From Pseudomonas yangonensis (GTDB lineage Bacteria > Pseudomonadota > Gammaproteobacteria > Pseudomonadales > Pseudomonadaceae): DNA of 64,000 bases. Below, in pieces: positions 8,767 to 16,759 of this stretch (positions are counted from its first letter, which is position 1; the number at the start of each line of letters is the position of its first letter). The notes below the pieces were generated by a model, which was not told the DNA's origin, did no database searches, and saw only the letters and a program-made list of their open reading frames with translations. The position numbers were made by a program, and so were the translations under genes. The DNA is taken from assembly GCF_009932725.1 (NCBI RefSeq), contig NZ_BLJU01000003.1, positions 248,001-312,000 on the forward strand, written 5' to 3'.

Positions 8767-9141
8767 TTGGCTCGAGACTCGCGGCGCGGTTGTTGTTCTG
8801 GGCGCGGAACCCGCATGGCACACGGGCGCAGCGAGTATACCGACTGCGCAGTCGACGGGCGACCACTCTGGCCTGCCATAACGCCTCAAACCGCTGCGGC
8901 TCGTCGGGCAAAACGCACGACCAGAACAACCTCATTCGGGCAGGATGCCCGCCACAATGTGCCATCAAGCAAATATAACTCGATGATTCTAAAGACTTTT
9001 ATATAAGCGATCAGTCTGGCACGGGCGCTGCAATGTCTTTATTGGGCGACCGGTCAAGTACCGGCCGCGAAGCAAGAAAAGGACGAGACGGACATGCCAG
9101 ACCCCTGCGCCATCCGCCTCAAACGCAACAGGAGAACGGCC
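8767..9141. other. Gene-free gap with candidate promoter
   Basis: Between the thioesterase and the 65-aa membrane protein I found no credible coding frame. The right half is AT-rich for this genome (around 8970-9010) and contains the sigma-54-like site listed separately. The left half has neither a repeat of the dispersed families nor a clear hairpin. Confidence 0.6.
9017..9032 (+). promoter_or_regulatory. Candidate sigma-54 (-24/-12) promoter
   Basis: TGGCACGGGCGCTGCA matches the RpoN consensus TGGCACG-N4-TTGCW at all but one of its fixed positions (C for the first T of TTGC), with correct GG-to-GC spacing. It lies about 110 nt upstream of the 9142 gene, in the right orientation, behind an AT-rich stretch that could hold an activator or IHF site. 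Not tested. Confidence 0.45.
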
Positions 9142-9339
9142 ATGTGGATAGTTGCTCTGGTACTTGCCAGCTTGCTGCTTCTGCTCAGTTTGACGCTTGC
9201 CAGCGTCCTGCTGATTGGCCAAACCCTGTGCGCGAGCCGCAACACCGCGGAGCTGGAGCTGCCCACGGGCGCTGCGCCCCAGCCTCTGCTGCCGAGCAAC
9301 GCGCAAGACCCCTGGCCTGCCTGGGCCATTATCCACTGA
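9142..9339 (+). CDS. Small single-pass membrane protein
   Basis: 65-aa protein: one strong hydrophobic segment ([20 protein letters not shown], residues 2-21, extending to about 27) and a short Pro-rich tail ending [11 protein letters not shown] do not recognise a family. The ATG at 9142 follows CAGGAGAACGGCC; a longer frame from 9094 is possible but would put charged residues before the membrane segment and skip that ribosome site. It is the first gene of a compact cassette (11-nt gap to DUF1328, then 10 nt to an Ivy-like protein), so these were probably selected for joint envelope expression. Confidence 0.65.
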   Translation: MWIVALVLASLLLLLSLTLASVLLIGQTLCASRNTAELELPTGAAPQPLLPSNAQDPWPAWAIIH

Positions 9340-9350
9340 GGAGAAACACC

Positions 9351-9515
9351 ATGCTTAGTTGGGCAGTCACATTCCTGATCATCGCCATCATCGCCGCTGT
9401 ACTGGGCTTCGGTGGTATCGCCGGCACCGCTGCAGGTATCGCCAAGATTCTATTCGTGGTGTTCCTGGTGCTGTTCATCATCTCGTTCGTCATGGGCCGC
9501 CGCCCGCGGATGTAG
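9351..9515 (+). CDS. DUF1328 (YtjA) small membrane protein
   Basis: 54-aa member of the DUF1328/YtjA family: [20 protein letters not shown], then [15 protein letters not shown], then a second membrane helix and a basic tail GRRPR. The Gly-rich [12 protein letters not shown] linker is diagnostic. Function unknown in all species; the family is often stress-induced. GAGGAGAAACACC is the ribosome site. It lies between the 65-aa membrane protein and the Ivy-like gene in one orientation with gaps of about 10 nt. Confidence 0.9.
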   Translation: MLSWAVTFLIIAIIAAVLGFGGIAGTAAGIAKILFVVFLVLFIISFVMGRRPRM

Positions 9516-9525
9516 GGAGACGTAG

Positions 9526-9987
9526 ATGCATTCGATCCACGCCATCGCTGCCGCCCTGTTGATGGGCGGCGCCCTGGCGGCTCAGGCCGCCGACCGCGAT
9601 GCCAGCTTCCAGCCAGGCGAGTTGCTGAGCAGCAATGCCGAGTACCGCGAGGCCTGGCAGGATCTGGTCAAGGATGAAGAGCGCCTGCCGGACTGGCTGA
9701 TCAATCTCAGCGGCCTGTCCACCCCCATGCAGGCGGTGGAAGCCGACAATGACCGCTATCTGGTGGGCCAGGTATGCGAGGCACAACGATGCTTCAGCCA
9801 GCGTGCCTATGTTGCCTTCGAGTGGGAGGACGATGACGCCTATGCGCTTTACGTGCAGGTGCCGGACGGCCTGCCCGAAGACCGCGTGCCAAGCGAGCAT
9901 GCCACTTTGCGCTGGTTGGGCGACCCGGACGAGGAGGTCCAGCAGATGCTGATGGAACAGCTGCGCAGCGATCCCAACTGGTATTGA
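9526..9987 (+). CDS. Ivy-like lysozyme inhibitor, degenerate active loop
   Basis: 153-aa exported protein with a signal peptide ending AAQAA (about residue 21). The mature part follows the Ivy (inhibitor of vertebrate lysozyme) pattern: FQPGELLSSNAEYREAW, DWLINLSGLSTPM, YLVGQVCEAQRCF, then YVAFEWEDDDAYALYVQV and a C-terminal LRSDPNWY. In active Ivy the disulfide loop reads CKPHDC and its His enters the lysozyme site; here it is C84-EAQR-C89 with no His. So periplasmic localisation and fold are well supported, but inhibition of c-type lysozyme is doubtful. Last gene of the small-membrane-protein cassette. Confidence 0.82.
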   Translation: MHSIHAIAAALLMGGALAAQAADRDASFQPGELLSSNAEYREAWQDLVKDEERLPDWLINLSGLSTPMQAVEADNDRYLVGQVCEAQRCFSQRAYVAFEWEDDDAYALYVQVPDGLPEDRVPSEHATLRWLGDPDEEVQQMLMEQLRSDPNWY

Positions 9988-10151
9988 GTAACGACCGTTT
10001 GCCGGCTGTCCCATAAGTCCCCGCCGGCACGTTATCATCCCCCGCCATAACGGCATGCCCTCCCTCGTCCGGCGCTTCGCGCCACCTTTTCCCCAAGGAG
10101 AAGGCCATCAAGGAAGGCGTCGCTCGCGACTTCGAGCTAAGGGGGATCGCA

Positions 10152-11381
10152 ATGCTCAATGGCCTTTGGCTGGGCTTTTTTCTGCTGGGTGCCATCGCCG
10201 CTCTGGCGCGCTGGTTGATCGGCGGCGACGCCAGCGTGTTCGGCGCCATGGTCGAGAGCCTGTTCGCCATGGCCAAGCTCTCGGTGGAGCTGATGGTGGT
10301 GTTGTTCGGCACCCTGACGCTGTGGCTGGGCCTGCTGCGTATCGCCGAGAAAGCCGGACTGGTCGATCTGCTGGCACGTCTGCTGGGGCCGCTGTTCGCC
10401 CGCCTGATGCCGGAGGTGCCGCGCGGCCACCCGGCGCTGGGGCTGATCAGCATGAACTTCGCAGCCAACGGCCTGGGCCTGGACAACGCCGCCACGCCGA
10501 TCGGCCTCAAGGCCATGCGCGCCCTGCAGGACCTCAACCCGAGCGCTACCACGGCGAGCAATGCGCAGATCCTGTTCCTCGTTCTCAATACCTCCTCGCT
10601 GACCCTGCTGCCGGTGTCAATCTTCATGTACCGCGTGCAGCAAGGCGCCGAGGATCCGACCCTGGTGTTCCTGCCCATCCTGCTGGCCACCAGCGCCTCG
10701 ACCCTGGCGGGTCTGCTGGCGGTGGCTGTGATGCAGCGTCTGCGTCTGTGGGACCCGGTGGTGCTGGCCTACCTGATTCCTACCGCGCTGCTGCTGGGCG
10801 GCTTCATGGCGCTGCTCGCCGGCATGAGCGCCACGGCTCTGGCGGCGCTTTCCTCGCTGCTCGGCAATCTCACCCTGTTCGGCCTGATCATGCTGTTTCT
10901 GGTGGTTGGCGCCCTGCGCAAGGTTCCGGTGTACGAGAGCTTTGTCGATGGCGCCAAGGAAGGTTTCGATGTAGCCAAGAGCCTGCTGCCGTATCTGGTC
11001 GCCATGCTCTGCGCCATCGGCGTGCTGCGTGCATCCGGCGCGCTGGATTTCGGCCTGGACGGCATCCGTTGGCTGGTCGAGACGCTGGGCTGGGATACGC
11101 GCTTCGTCGACGCCCTGCCCACTGCGCTGATCAAGCCGTTCTCCGGCGGCGCAGCGCGCGCCATGCTGATCGAGACCATGGAAAACTTCGGTGTCGACAG
11201 CTTCCCGGCACTGGTGGCGGCCACGGTACAGGGCAGCACCGAAACCACCTTCTATGTGCTGGCGGTGTACTTCGGCGCGGTCGGCCTGCAGCGCGCCCGC
11301 CATGCCGTGGGCTGCGCGCTGGTCGCCGATGCAGCGGGGATCATCGCCGCGATTGCCGTGTGCTACTGGTTCTTCGGCTAG
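10152..11381 (+). CDS. SpmA-SpmB-like nucleoside-recognition membrane protein
   Basis: 409-aa inner-membrane protein with two Gate (nucleoside recognition) domains, equal to a fusion of SpmA-like (about 1-200) and SpmB-like (about 210-409) halves. Diagnostic segments: SMNFAANGLGLDNAATPIGLKAM (about residues 97-120), LNPSATTASNAQILFLVLN, and in the second half FKPFSGG-type IKPFSGGAARAML with TVQGSTETTFYVLAVYFG. Such fusions are common in Gram-negative bacteria that do not sporulate; the substrate is unknown. The start follows AGGGGGATCGCA. It is convergent with the lipoprotein gene 8 nt downstream. Confidence 0.9.
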   Translation: MLNGLWLGFFLLGAIAALARWLIGGDASVFGAMVESLFAMAKLSVELMVVLFGTLTLWLGLLRIAEKAGLVDLLARLLGPLFARLMPEVPRGHPALGLISMNFAANGLGLDNAATPIGLKAMRALQDLNPSATTASNAQILFLVLNTSSLTLLPVSIFMYRVQQGAEDPTLVFLPILLATSASTLAGLLAVAVMQRLRLWDPVVLAYLIPTALLLGGFMALLAGMSATALAALSSLLGNLTLFGLIMLFLVVGALRKVPVYESFVDGAKEGFDVAKSLLPYLVAMLCAIGVLRASGALDFGLDGIRWLVETLGWDTRFVDALPTALIKPFSGGAARAMLIETMENFGVDSFPALVAATVQGSTETTFYVLAVYFGAVGLQRARHAVGCALVADAAGIIAAIAVCYWFFG

Positions 11382-11388
11382 GCACCTG

Positions 11389-11967
11389 TCACTCGCCAAA
11401 GCCGAGGGTTCTGCCCGCCCAGGTCAGCAAGGGATCGTCGTGCTGGTATTCGCGCAATGCCAGGAGCTTGGGCGCGATGAAGGTCTCGAAGTCCTCGGCC
11501 TGCTCGAAATACACCCCGGTGAAGATGGTAAACATCGATTTGTTGCCGACCGTGGCATAGAACAGATTGCCAACCGGCTCGCCGTCCTGGGTCAGCAGCT
11601 TGAGACTGGCGCGACTGGCCAGCCTGGTTTCCAGCGGCAGATCCTCTTGCAGCAGACCGCTGTCACGCAGACCGAAGGAGGCGCCGAAGGTCTCGGCGTA
11701 GCTGGTCATCAGTGCATCGCCGGCGCGTGGATACAGCGAGACGCCGGTGTAGAGGTAGAACCAGTCGCTGCCCCGGCTTTCGAAACTGAGGTCGATGGTG
11801 CGCGTGGCATAGGTCACCACCTTCTGGTAGCGACCCTCCTGCGGCGCCTCGTAGCTGGCGAAGTCTTCCCCGCTGAGCAGCAGGCGGCGCTCCTCGGCTA
11901 GCGGCGGTTCGTTGTCGATGCAACCTGCGAGCGACAGCAGGCTCATCAGCAGCAAGAGTCTGAACAT
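11389..11967 (-). CDS. Hypothetical outer-membrane/periplasmic lipoprotein
   Basis: 192 aa with a typical lipoprotein signal: hydrophobic MFRLLLLMSLLSLAGC, lipobox LAGC (13-16), and Ile-Asp after the Cys. The +2 residue is Ile, not Asp, so Lol sorting to the outer membrane is expected. The mature part is mixed alpha/beta with an aromatic block (SDWFYLYTGVSLYPR) and no motif I can name. A perfect GGAGGAAA ribosome site supports the start. Single gene, facing the SpmAB-like gene. Function unknown. Confidence 0.75.
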   Translation of the reverse strand: MFRLLLLMSLLSLAGCIDNEPPLAEERRLLLSGEDFASYEAPQEGRYQKVVTYATRTIDLSFESRGSDWFYLYTGVSLYPRAGDALMTSYAETFGASFGLRDSGLLQEDLPLETRLASRASLKLLTQDGEPVGNLFYATVGNKSMFTIFTGVYFEQAEDFETFIAPKLLALREYQHDDPLLTWAGRTLGFGE

Positions 11968-12144
11968 GGCATTTCCTCCCTGAAATCAGCCCGGGCAGCT
12001 TGCCCGATCCTGCCGCACCTGGCCACCAGGCACTTCCGGCAATGTGCGCATCGGCACAGCCTTCAGCCGCCTGCCGCAAGCACTGAACCGGCGGCCAAAC
12101 AATGGCGTCGCCGCCGATACAGCCTTGCCGCTTGCGTCAGGGCA

Positions 12145-12360
12145 TCAACTGCCGCTCAGGCGAAAGCCGACCTTGAGCGTGACCTGATAATGCGCCACTT
12201 TGCCGTTCTCGATATGGCCACGGGTGCCCATCACCTCGAACCAGTCCATGTTGCGCACGCTCTTGGCGCACTCGGCCAACGCGTTCTCGATGGCTTCTTC
12301 AATGCTGGTCGGCGATGTACCGACGATTTCGATTTTCTTGTAAGTGTGATGGTTAGACAT
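12145..12360 (-). CDS. Dodecin flavin-binding protein
   Basis: 71-aa dodecin: small protein forming hollow dodecamers that store or buffer riboflavin, FMN or FAD in the cytoplasm. The family pattern is clear: YKKIEIVGTSPTSIEEAIENAL, then the flavin-stacking Trp in RNMDWFEVMGTRGHIENG, then HYQVTLKVGFRL. GGAGG lies seven bases before the ATG. It is isolated by gaps of about 170 nt on either side. No sign of an operon partner. Confidence 0.95.
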   Translation of the reverse strand: MSNHHTYKKIEIVGTSPTSIEEAIENALAECAKSVRNMDWFEVMGTRGHIENGKVAHYQVTLKVGFRLSGS

Positions 12361-12528
12361 GACGCGCCTCCGCTCGTTGTGGAAATACTCTCAAAACTAG
12401 ACGCCGGAACAGGCTCAACGTTCTCACGATGTCTATCCATGGCCGCCATCCCGTTCCCAACCCATGTCCGCCAGGCTTACAATCGTTAAAAATTCCCATT
12501 TACACCATCATTTCTATTGGGGCCCGTA

Positions 12529-13032
12529 ATGTCCACGGCATCCTGCAATACGGATCTGCACAGGCTCTACCGCGAGCATCATGGCTGGCTGAACGGCTGG
12601 CTGCGCCAGCGCCTGAACAATTCGGCCGATGCCGCCGATCTGGCTCAGGACACCTTTGTCCGGGTGTTGCAGGCGCGTAATGCCGGCGCGCTGCGTGAAC
12701 CGCGACCTTATCTGGTAACGGTCGCCCGGGGTCTGGTAATCGATCTCTATCGCCGCCGTTCGCTGGAGCAGGCCTATCTGGAGGCGTTGGCATTGCGTCC
12801 GGAGCAGTACGCGCCGTCGGCCGAGGAGCGCGTGCTGATTCTCGACAACCTGGAGGCCATCGACCGCATGCTCGACGGCATGGGCGAGCGCACGCGGGGC
12901 ATCTTCCTCGCCGTGCAGCTCGACGGCCTGAGCTACGAAAAGACAGCGCTGCGCATGGGCGTTTCCGTGACCACGGTGCGCAAACACCTGGCCAAGGCGC
13001 TGCTGCACTGCCTGCTGCTGGAGGAGGCATGA
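12529..13032 (+). CDS. fecI: Iron-starvation ECF sigma factor, FecI type
   Basis: 167-aa extracytoplasmic-function sigma factor. Region 2 reads LYREHHGWLNGWLRQRLNNSADAADLAQDTFVRVL (about 10-45), with the FecI-type DLAQDTFVRVL, and region 4 reads LDGLSYEKTALRMGVSVTTVRKHLAKAL (about 130-157). It should direct transcription of the downstream TonB receptor after a ferri-siderophore signal. The ATG at 12529 is chosen; a TTG at 12517 is in frame. The stop overlaps fecR by four bases (ATGA), the usual sigma/anti-sigma arrangement. A Fur box is expected upstream but I saw only weak AT-rich similarity. Confidence 0.93.
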   Translation: MSTASCNTDLHRLYREHHGWLNGWLRQRLNNSADAADLAQDTFVRVLQARNAGALREPRPYLVTVARGLVIDLYRRRSLEQAYLEALALRPEQYAPSAEERVLILDNLEAIDRMLDGMGERTRGIFLAVQLDGLSYEKTALRMGVSVTTVRKHLAKALLHCLLLEEA

Positions 13033-13952
13033 AGGCGATTCTCGCCGAGGCGGTGGACTGGTATGTGCGGCTCAACGACAGCCAGGCCGATGCCGCCACC
13101 GAGCACGCGTGGCAGCGCTGGTTGCACGCCGATCCTCGCCATGCTGAGGCGTGGCAGCGCCTGCAGCGCTTGCAGCAGCGCCTGGCAGTGACTTCGCCGC
13201 AGTTGGCCGCCGCTGCACTGCAGGGCGCGCATCAGGGCCGGCGCACAGCGCTGAAGACGCTGGCGGTGCTGCTTGGCGCCGGTGTGGTCGGCTGGCAGGG
13301 CTATCGCGTCTCACCGCTGAGCGCCGATTACACAACGCGGGTCGGTGAGCGCAAGCGGGTGATGCTGGCCGATGGCAGTCGCCTGGAACTCAATACCGCC
13401 ACCCGGGTGGATATCCGCTTCGATACGGCGCAGCGCCTGATCCACCTGCAGGAGGGGGAAATCCTCGTGCAGAGCGGGCCGGACGTGCGGCCGCTGCGGG
13501 TGCAGACCGCCGAGGGCAGCATCCGCGCGCTGGGTACACGCTTCCTGGTGCGCCAGTTGGAAGAGCGCAGCGAGGTCACGGTCGAGGAGCACGCCGTGGA
13601 GGTTCAGCCACGCCTGGCCACGGCCGCGCCGACGCGGGTGGAGGCCGGGCAGGGGGTTAGGTTCAGCGCGCAGTGCGCGGGGGTCGTGCAGGCGTCCACG
13701 GCCAATGCTTCGGCCTGGACCCAGGGCAGGCTGGTGGCGGTCGACTGGCGGCTGGATCGCCTGCTTGGCGAGCTGTCGCGCTATCGTCATGGCTACCTCG
13801 GTTGCGCGCCGCAGGTGGCGGCCATGCGCCTGTCCGGCGCCTTCCAGCTGGATGACGAGGAAGCCATTCTGGCCAGCCTGGAGGACGCCCTGCCGGTCAG
13901 GGTGCAGCGCCTGACGCGCTACTGGGTGCGTATCGAACAGCGCGGCGCGTAG
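13029..13952 (+). CDS. fecR: FecR-type anti-sigma/sigma regulator
   Basis: 307-aa inner-membrane regulator that holds FecI and relays the receptor signal. The cytoplasmic N-terminal DUF4880 segment (WYVRLNDSQADAATEHAWQRW, near 12-32) binds sigma; a membrane segment lies near residues 75-92 (LKTLAVLLGAGVVGWQGY); the periplasmic FecR domain starts at TTRVGERKRVMLADGSRLELN and includes FDTAQRLIHLQEGEILVQ. Overlaps fecI by four bases. The paired receptor starts 249 nt later, past a dispersed repeat, so it likely has its own FecI-dependent promoter. Confidence 0.93.
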   Translation: MKAILAEAVDWYVRLNDSQADAATEHAWQRWLHADPRHAEAWQRLQRLQQRLAVTSPQLAAAALQGAHQGRRTALKTLAVLLGAGVVGWQGYRVSPLSADYTTRVGERKRVMLADGSRLELNTATRVDIRFDTAQRLIHLQEGEILVQSGPDVRPLRVQTAEGSIRALGTRFLVRQLEERSEVTVEEHAVEVQPRLATAAPTRVEAGQGVRFSAQCAGVVQASTANASAWTQGRLVAVDWRLDRLLGELSRYRHGYLGCAPQVAAMRLSGAFQLDDEEAILASLEDALPVRVQRLTRYWVRIEQRGA

Positions 13953-14004
13953 TCGCGGCGAATGAGCTTCAACCGAACGCATCGAACGCCGCTTGAGCAG
14001 CCCT

Positions 14005-14073
14005 GTAGCCCGGATGAAATCAGCGGCGATTGGATATCCCGCCCGATTTTTTCCCGGATTTCATCCGGGCTAC
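14005..14073. repeat. Dispersed inverted repeat, family A copy 1
   Basis: GTAGCCCGGATG at the left end and CATCCGGGCTAC at the right end form a 12-bp inverted pair around a degenerate centre. The same ends recur at 25862, 33372 and 36160. It lies between fecR and the receptor gene. Confidence 0.85.
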
Positions 14074-14200
14074 CCGCCTGGCTGAGCATCCTTGCTAAGC
14101 AGAAAGTTTTCTCACTCATCGGTAACAGATTCTCATTGCCTGTTCGGCTCCCTCTGCACGCGCGCAGACGCCGCTAATGCTAATTGTCCAGGAGCCCCCG

Positions 14201-16597
14201 ATGTCCGCTTGCCCTTCCCCGCTCGCCCGCAGCATTCGCCAGGCCGCACTGACGCTGAGCCTTTCCGGCTCGCTGTTGGCGACTGCCAGTGCCTGGGCGG
14301 AGCCGCTTAGCTACAGCATCCCCGCCGGTAGCCTGGCCGCTGCGCTGAGCCAGTTCGCCGCCGCCAGTGGCGTTACTCTGAGCTTCGGCAGCGGTGAAAC
14401 CGCGAACCTCGAAAGCGCCGGCCTGCACGGCGAATATGAGGTGGAAGAAGGCTTTGCCCGGCTGCTGCAGGGCAGCGGCCTGAGCGTGCGGAAGGCCGGC
14501 GGCAAGCGCTACGTGCTGGTACGCGCCCAATCGGGCGAGGCGCTGGAGCTTAGCGCGACAACGGTCACCAGCGGTCAACTGGGCGTGACCACGGAGGGCA
14601 CGGGCAGTTACACCACCGCCTCGGCCAGCACCGCAACCGGGCTCAATCTGTCGATGCGCGAAACGCCTCAGGCCATCAGCGTGGTGACCCGTCAGCAGAT
14701 CGAGGATCAGAACCTCACCGATATTACCCAGGTGCTCGAACGGACCCCGGGCGTGGTGGCCAACAACATGGGGCCCGCCGGCAGTGACGCCAACCAGATC
14801 TATGTGCGCGGTCTGCCGATCGACAATATCCAGGTCGATGGCATCAGCCGCCCCAGCACCTATGGCTTCAACGATGACCTGGCCGACATGGCCATCTACG
14901 ACCGCGTCGAAGTGGTGCGCGGCGCCACCGGCCTGATGTCGGGCACAGGCGACCCGAGTGCCACGGTCAACCTGATCCGCAAGAAGCCGACCCTGCAGAC
15001 GCAGCGCAAGCTGACCCTGCAGGCCGGCCGCTGGGACAATTACCGCAGCGAGCTGGACGTCTCCGGCAGGCTCTCGGACAGCGGCCACCTACGTGGCCGG
15101 GTGGTCGCGGCGAAGACCGACAGCAAGAGCCATGTCAACCGTCAGGCGCTGGAAAAGCAGGTGGCTTACGGCGTGCTGGAGTGGGACATCAGCGACACCA
15201 GCATGCTGACCGTCGGTGCCGAGTATCAGGACCTGGACAACGACGGCGCCGGCAACCACGGCTTTCCGATGTACAACAGCGACGGCAGCCACTTCAAACC
15301 GTCGCGCTCGTTCAACTCCGGCGCCGACTGGGGCTACCACAAGCGCGAGACCAAGACCCTGTTCACCACCCTGGAGCATGCGCTGAGCAACGGCTGGCAG
15401 GTCAAGTTCAATGCAGAGCACAGTCGCCGCAGTTATGACGATGCCTTCGCCACCGCTGCCAATGGCCGGGTCAACGCCGATGGTAGCGGCGTCAGCACCT
15501 GGACCGGGCGCTGGGCTGCCGAGCCTCGGCAGACCTCGTTCGACCTGTCGGCCACCGGGCCCTTTGCCTTGTTATCCCGCGAACACGAGCTGTACCTGGG
15601 CGCCAGCCACCACCGGGCTTACTACCGCAATGGCGGCTATCCGCTGTGGACGTTCCAGGATATCGACAACATTCATACCTGGGATGGCTCGCTGGCGGTG
15701 CCTGACGCCATCCATAACCAATCCACGGAAGACGCACTGAATGAGACCCAACTGGGCCTGGTGGCAGCGGCCCGCTGGAGCCTGACCGACAGCCTCGCGC
15801 TGATCACCGGGGCGCGGGTCATCGACTGGCAGCGCGACAAGTCGTCTCACTCTCTGGCAAGCGGCGAGGTCACCCGCTCCAAGGAGCAGGAGAACGGCAT
15901 CGTCACGCCCTATGTGGGCCTGGTCTACGACCTCAATGACAACTGGTCGGCCTACGCCAGCTATACCACCATCTTCAATCCGCAGGACCGCCAGCAGTTC
16001 GACGGCACTTATCTCGAACCCAAGGAAGGCGAAAACTACGAGCTGGGCCTCAAGGCCGAGTTCTGGGACAAGCGCCTGACCGCCGGTCTGAGCGTGTTCG
16101 AGGTGCAACAAGACAACCTGCCGGTGGCCGACCCGGACAATCCCGGTTATTCCATCGCCAAGTCCGGCACCAAGACCCGTGGCTTCGAGGTGGAAATGGC
16201 CGGCGAGCTGCTGCCGGACTGGCAGGTCTCGGCCAGTTACAGCTATGCGGTGATCAAGGATTCCGACGCTGAGCGCCTGCTCAGCGAAGTGCCGCGCGAT
16301 ACCCTCAAGTTGTTCACCACCTATCGCCTGCAATCGCAGCCGCAGCTGAAGGTGGGCGGCGGCGTGCGCTGGCAGGGTGAGGAGTATTACAAAAGTTCCG
16401 GCCCGAATGGCGAGACCTTCACGCAGGCCCCCTACAGCGTGGTGGACCTGATGGCGCAGTATGCCCTCACGCCCGAAACCAGCGTCTCACTCAACCTGAA
16501 CAATGCGCTCGACGAAACCTACTACACGGCAATCGGCCCACGCGGCTGGTACGGCACCCCACGCAACCTCACCGCGACGCTGGTGCATGCGTTCTGA
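14201..16597 (+). CDS. TonB-dependent siderophore receptor with signalling domain
   Basis: 798-aa outer-membrane ferri-siderophore receptor. Order: signal peptide to about residue 34 (ending SAWA), a secretin/TonB short N-terminal (STN) signalling domain of about 80 residues beginning PLSYSIPAGSLAAALSQF, a TonB-box-like region (LELSATTV), the plug (RETPQAISVVTRQQIEDQ, IYVRGLPIDNIQVDG, VEVVRGATGLMSG), and the 22-strand barrel ending in Phe (LVHAF). The STN domain plus upstream fecI-fecR make this a transducing receptor that induces itself. ATG 14201 follows CAGGAG. Ligand not determinable here; hydroxamate/FecA-FoxA-type similarity is only general. Confidence 0.93.
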   Translation: MSACPSPLARSIRQAALTLSLSGSLLATASAWAEPLSYSIPAGSLAAALSQFAAASGVTLSFGSGETANLESAGLHGEYEVEEGFARLLQGSGLSVRKAGGKRYVLVRAQSGEALELSATTVTSGQLGVTTEGTGSYTTASASTATGLNLSMRETPQAISVVTRQQIEDQNLTDITQVLERTPGVVANNMGPAGSDANQIYVRGLPIDNIQVDGISRPSTYGFNDDLADMAIYDRVEVVRGATGLMSGTGDPSATVNLIRKKPTLQTQRKLTLQAGRWDNYRSELDVSGRLSDSGHLRGRVVAAKTDSKSHVNRQALEKQVAYGVLEWDISDTSMLTVGAEYQDLDNDGAGNHGFPMYNSDGSHFKPSRSFNSGADWGYHKRETKTLFTTLEHALSNGWQVKFNAEHSRRSYDDAFATAANGRVNADGSGVSTWTGRWAAEPRQTSFDLSATGPFALLSREHELYLGASHHRAYYRNGGYPLWTFQDIDNIHTWDGSLAVPDAIHNQSTEDALNETQLGLVAAARWSLTDSLALITGARVIDWQRDKSSHSLASGEVTRSKEQENGIVTPYVGLVYDLNDNWSAYASYTTIFNPQDRQQFDGTYLEPKEGENYELGLKAEFWDKRLTAGLSVFEVQQDNLPVADPDNPGYSIAKSGTKTRGFEVEMAGELLPDWQVSASYSYAVIKDSDAERLLSEVPRDTLKLFTTYRLQSQPQLKVGGGVRWQGEEYYKSSGPNGETFTQAPYSVVDLMAQYALTPETSVSLNLNNALDETYYTAIGPRGWYGTPRNLTATLVHAF

Positions 16598-16759
16598 GCA
16601 ACGGGCACGCAAGCGGCAAGGCCGGGATACCCGCTCGGCGAATGTGCAAAAGCGGGAAGCGCTGGTTCAGCGCCCCGCCCAGGGCCGGCTCGCCTGGCAG
16701 CATCAAGCCCCACATCTCGCCGGCAATCTGGAAAACGCCATGCCAACCCCTGGCTGTGG

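Noticed and set aside
10055..11560. 501-codon plus-strand frame overlapping the SpmAB-like gene
   Set aside because: Arg/Pro/Ala-rich frame-shifted shadow; the 10152 frame has membrane segments and Gate-domain motifs.
12440..12528. Possible Fur box before fecI
   Set aside because: AT-rich, but no 19-bp stretch with convincing match to the Fur consensus by eye; a matrix scan would decide.
14100..14160. Possible Fur box before the TonB receptor
   Set aside because: Only partial similarity (ATTCTCATTG); the receptor is more likely driven by FecI.
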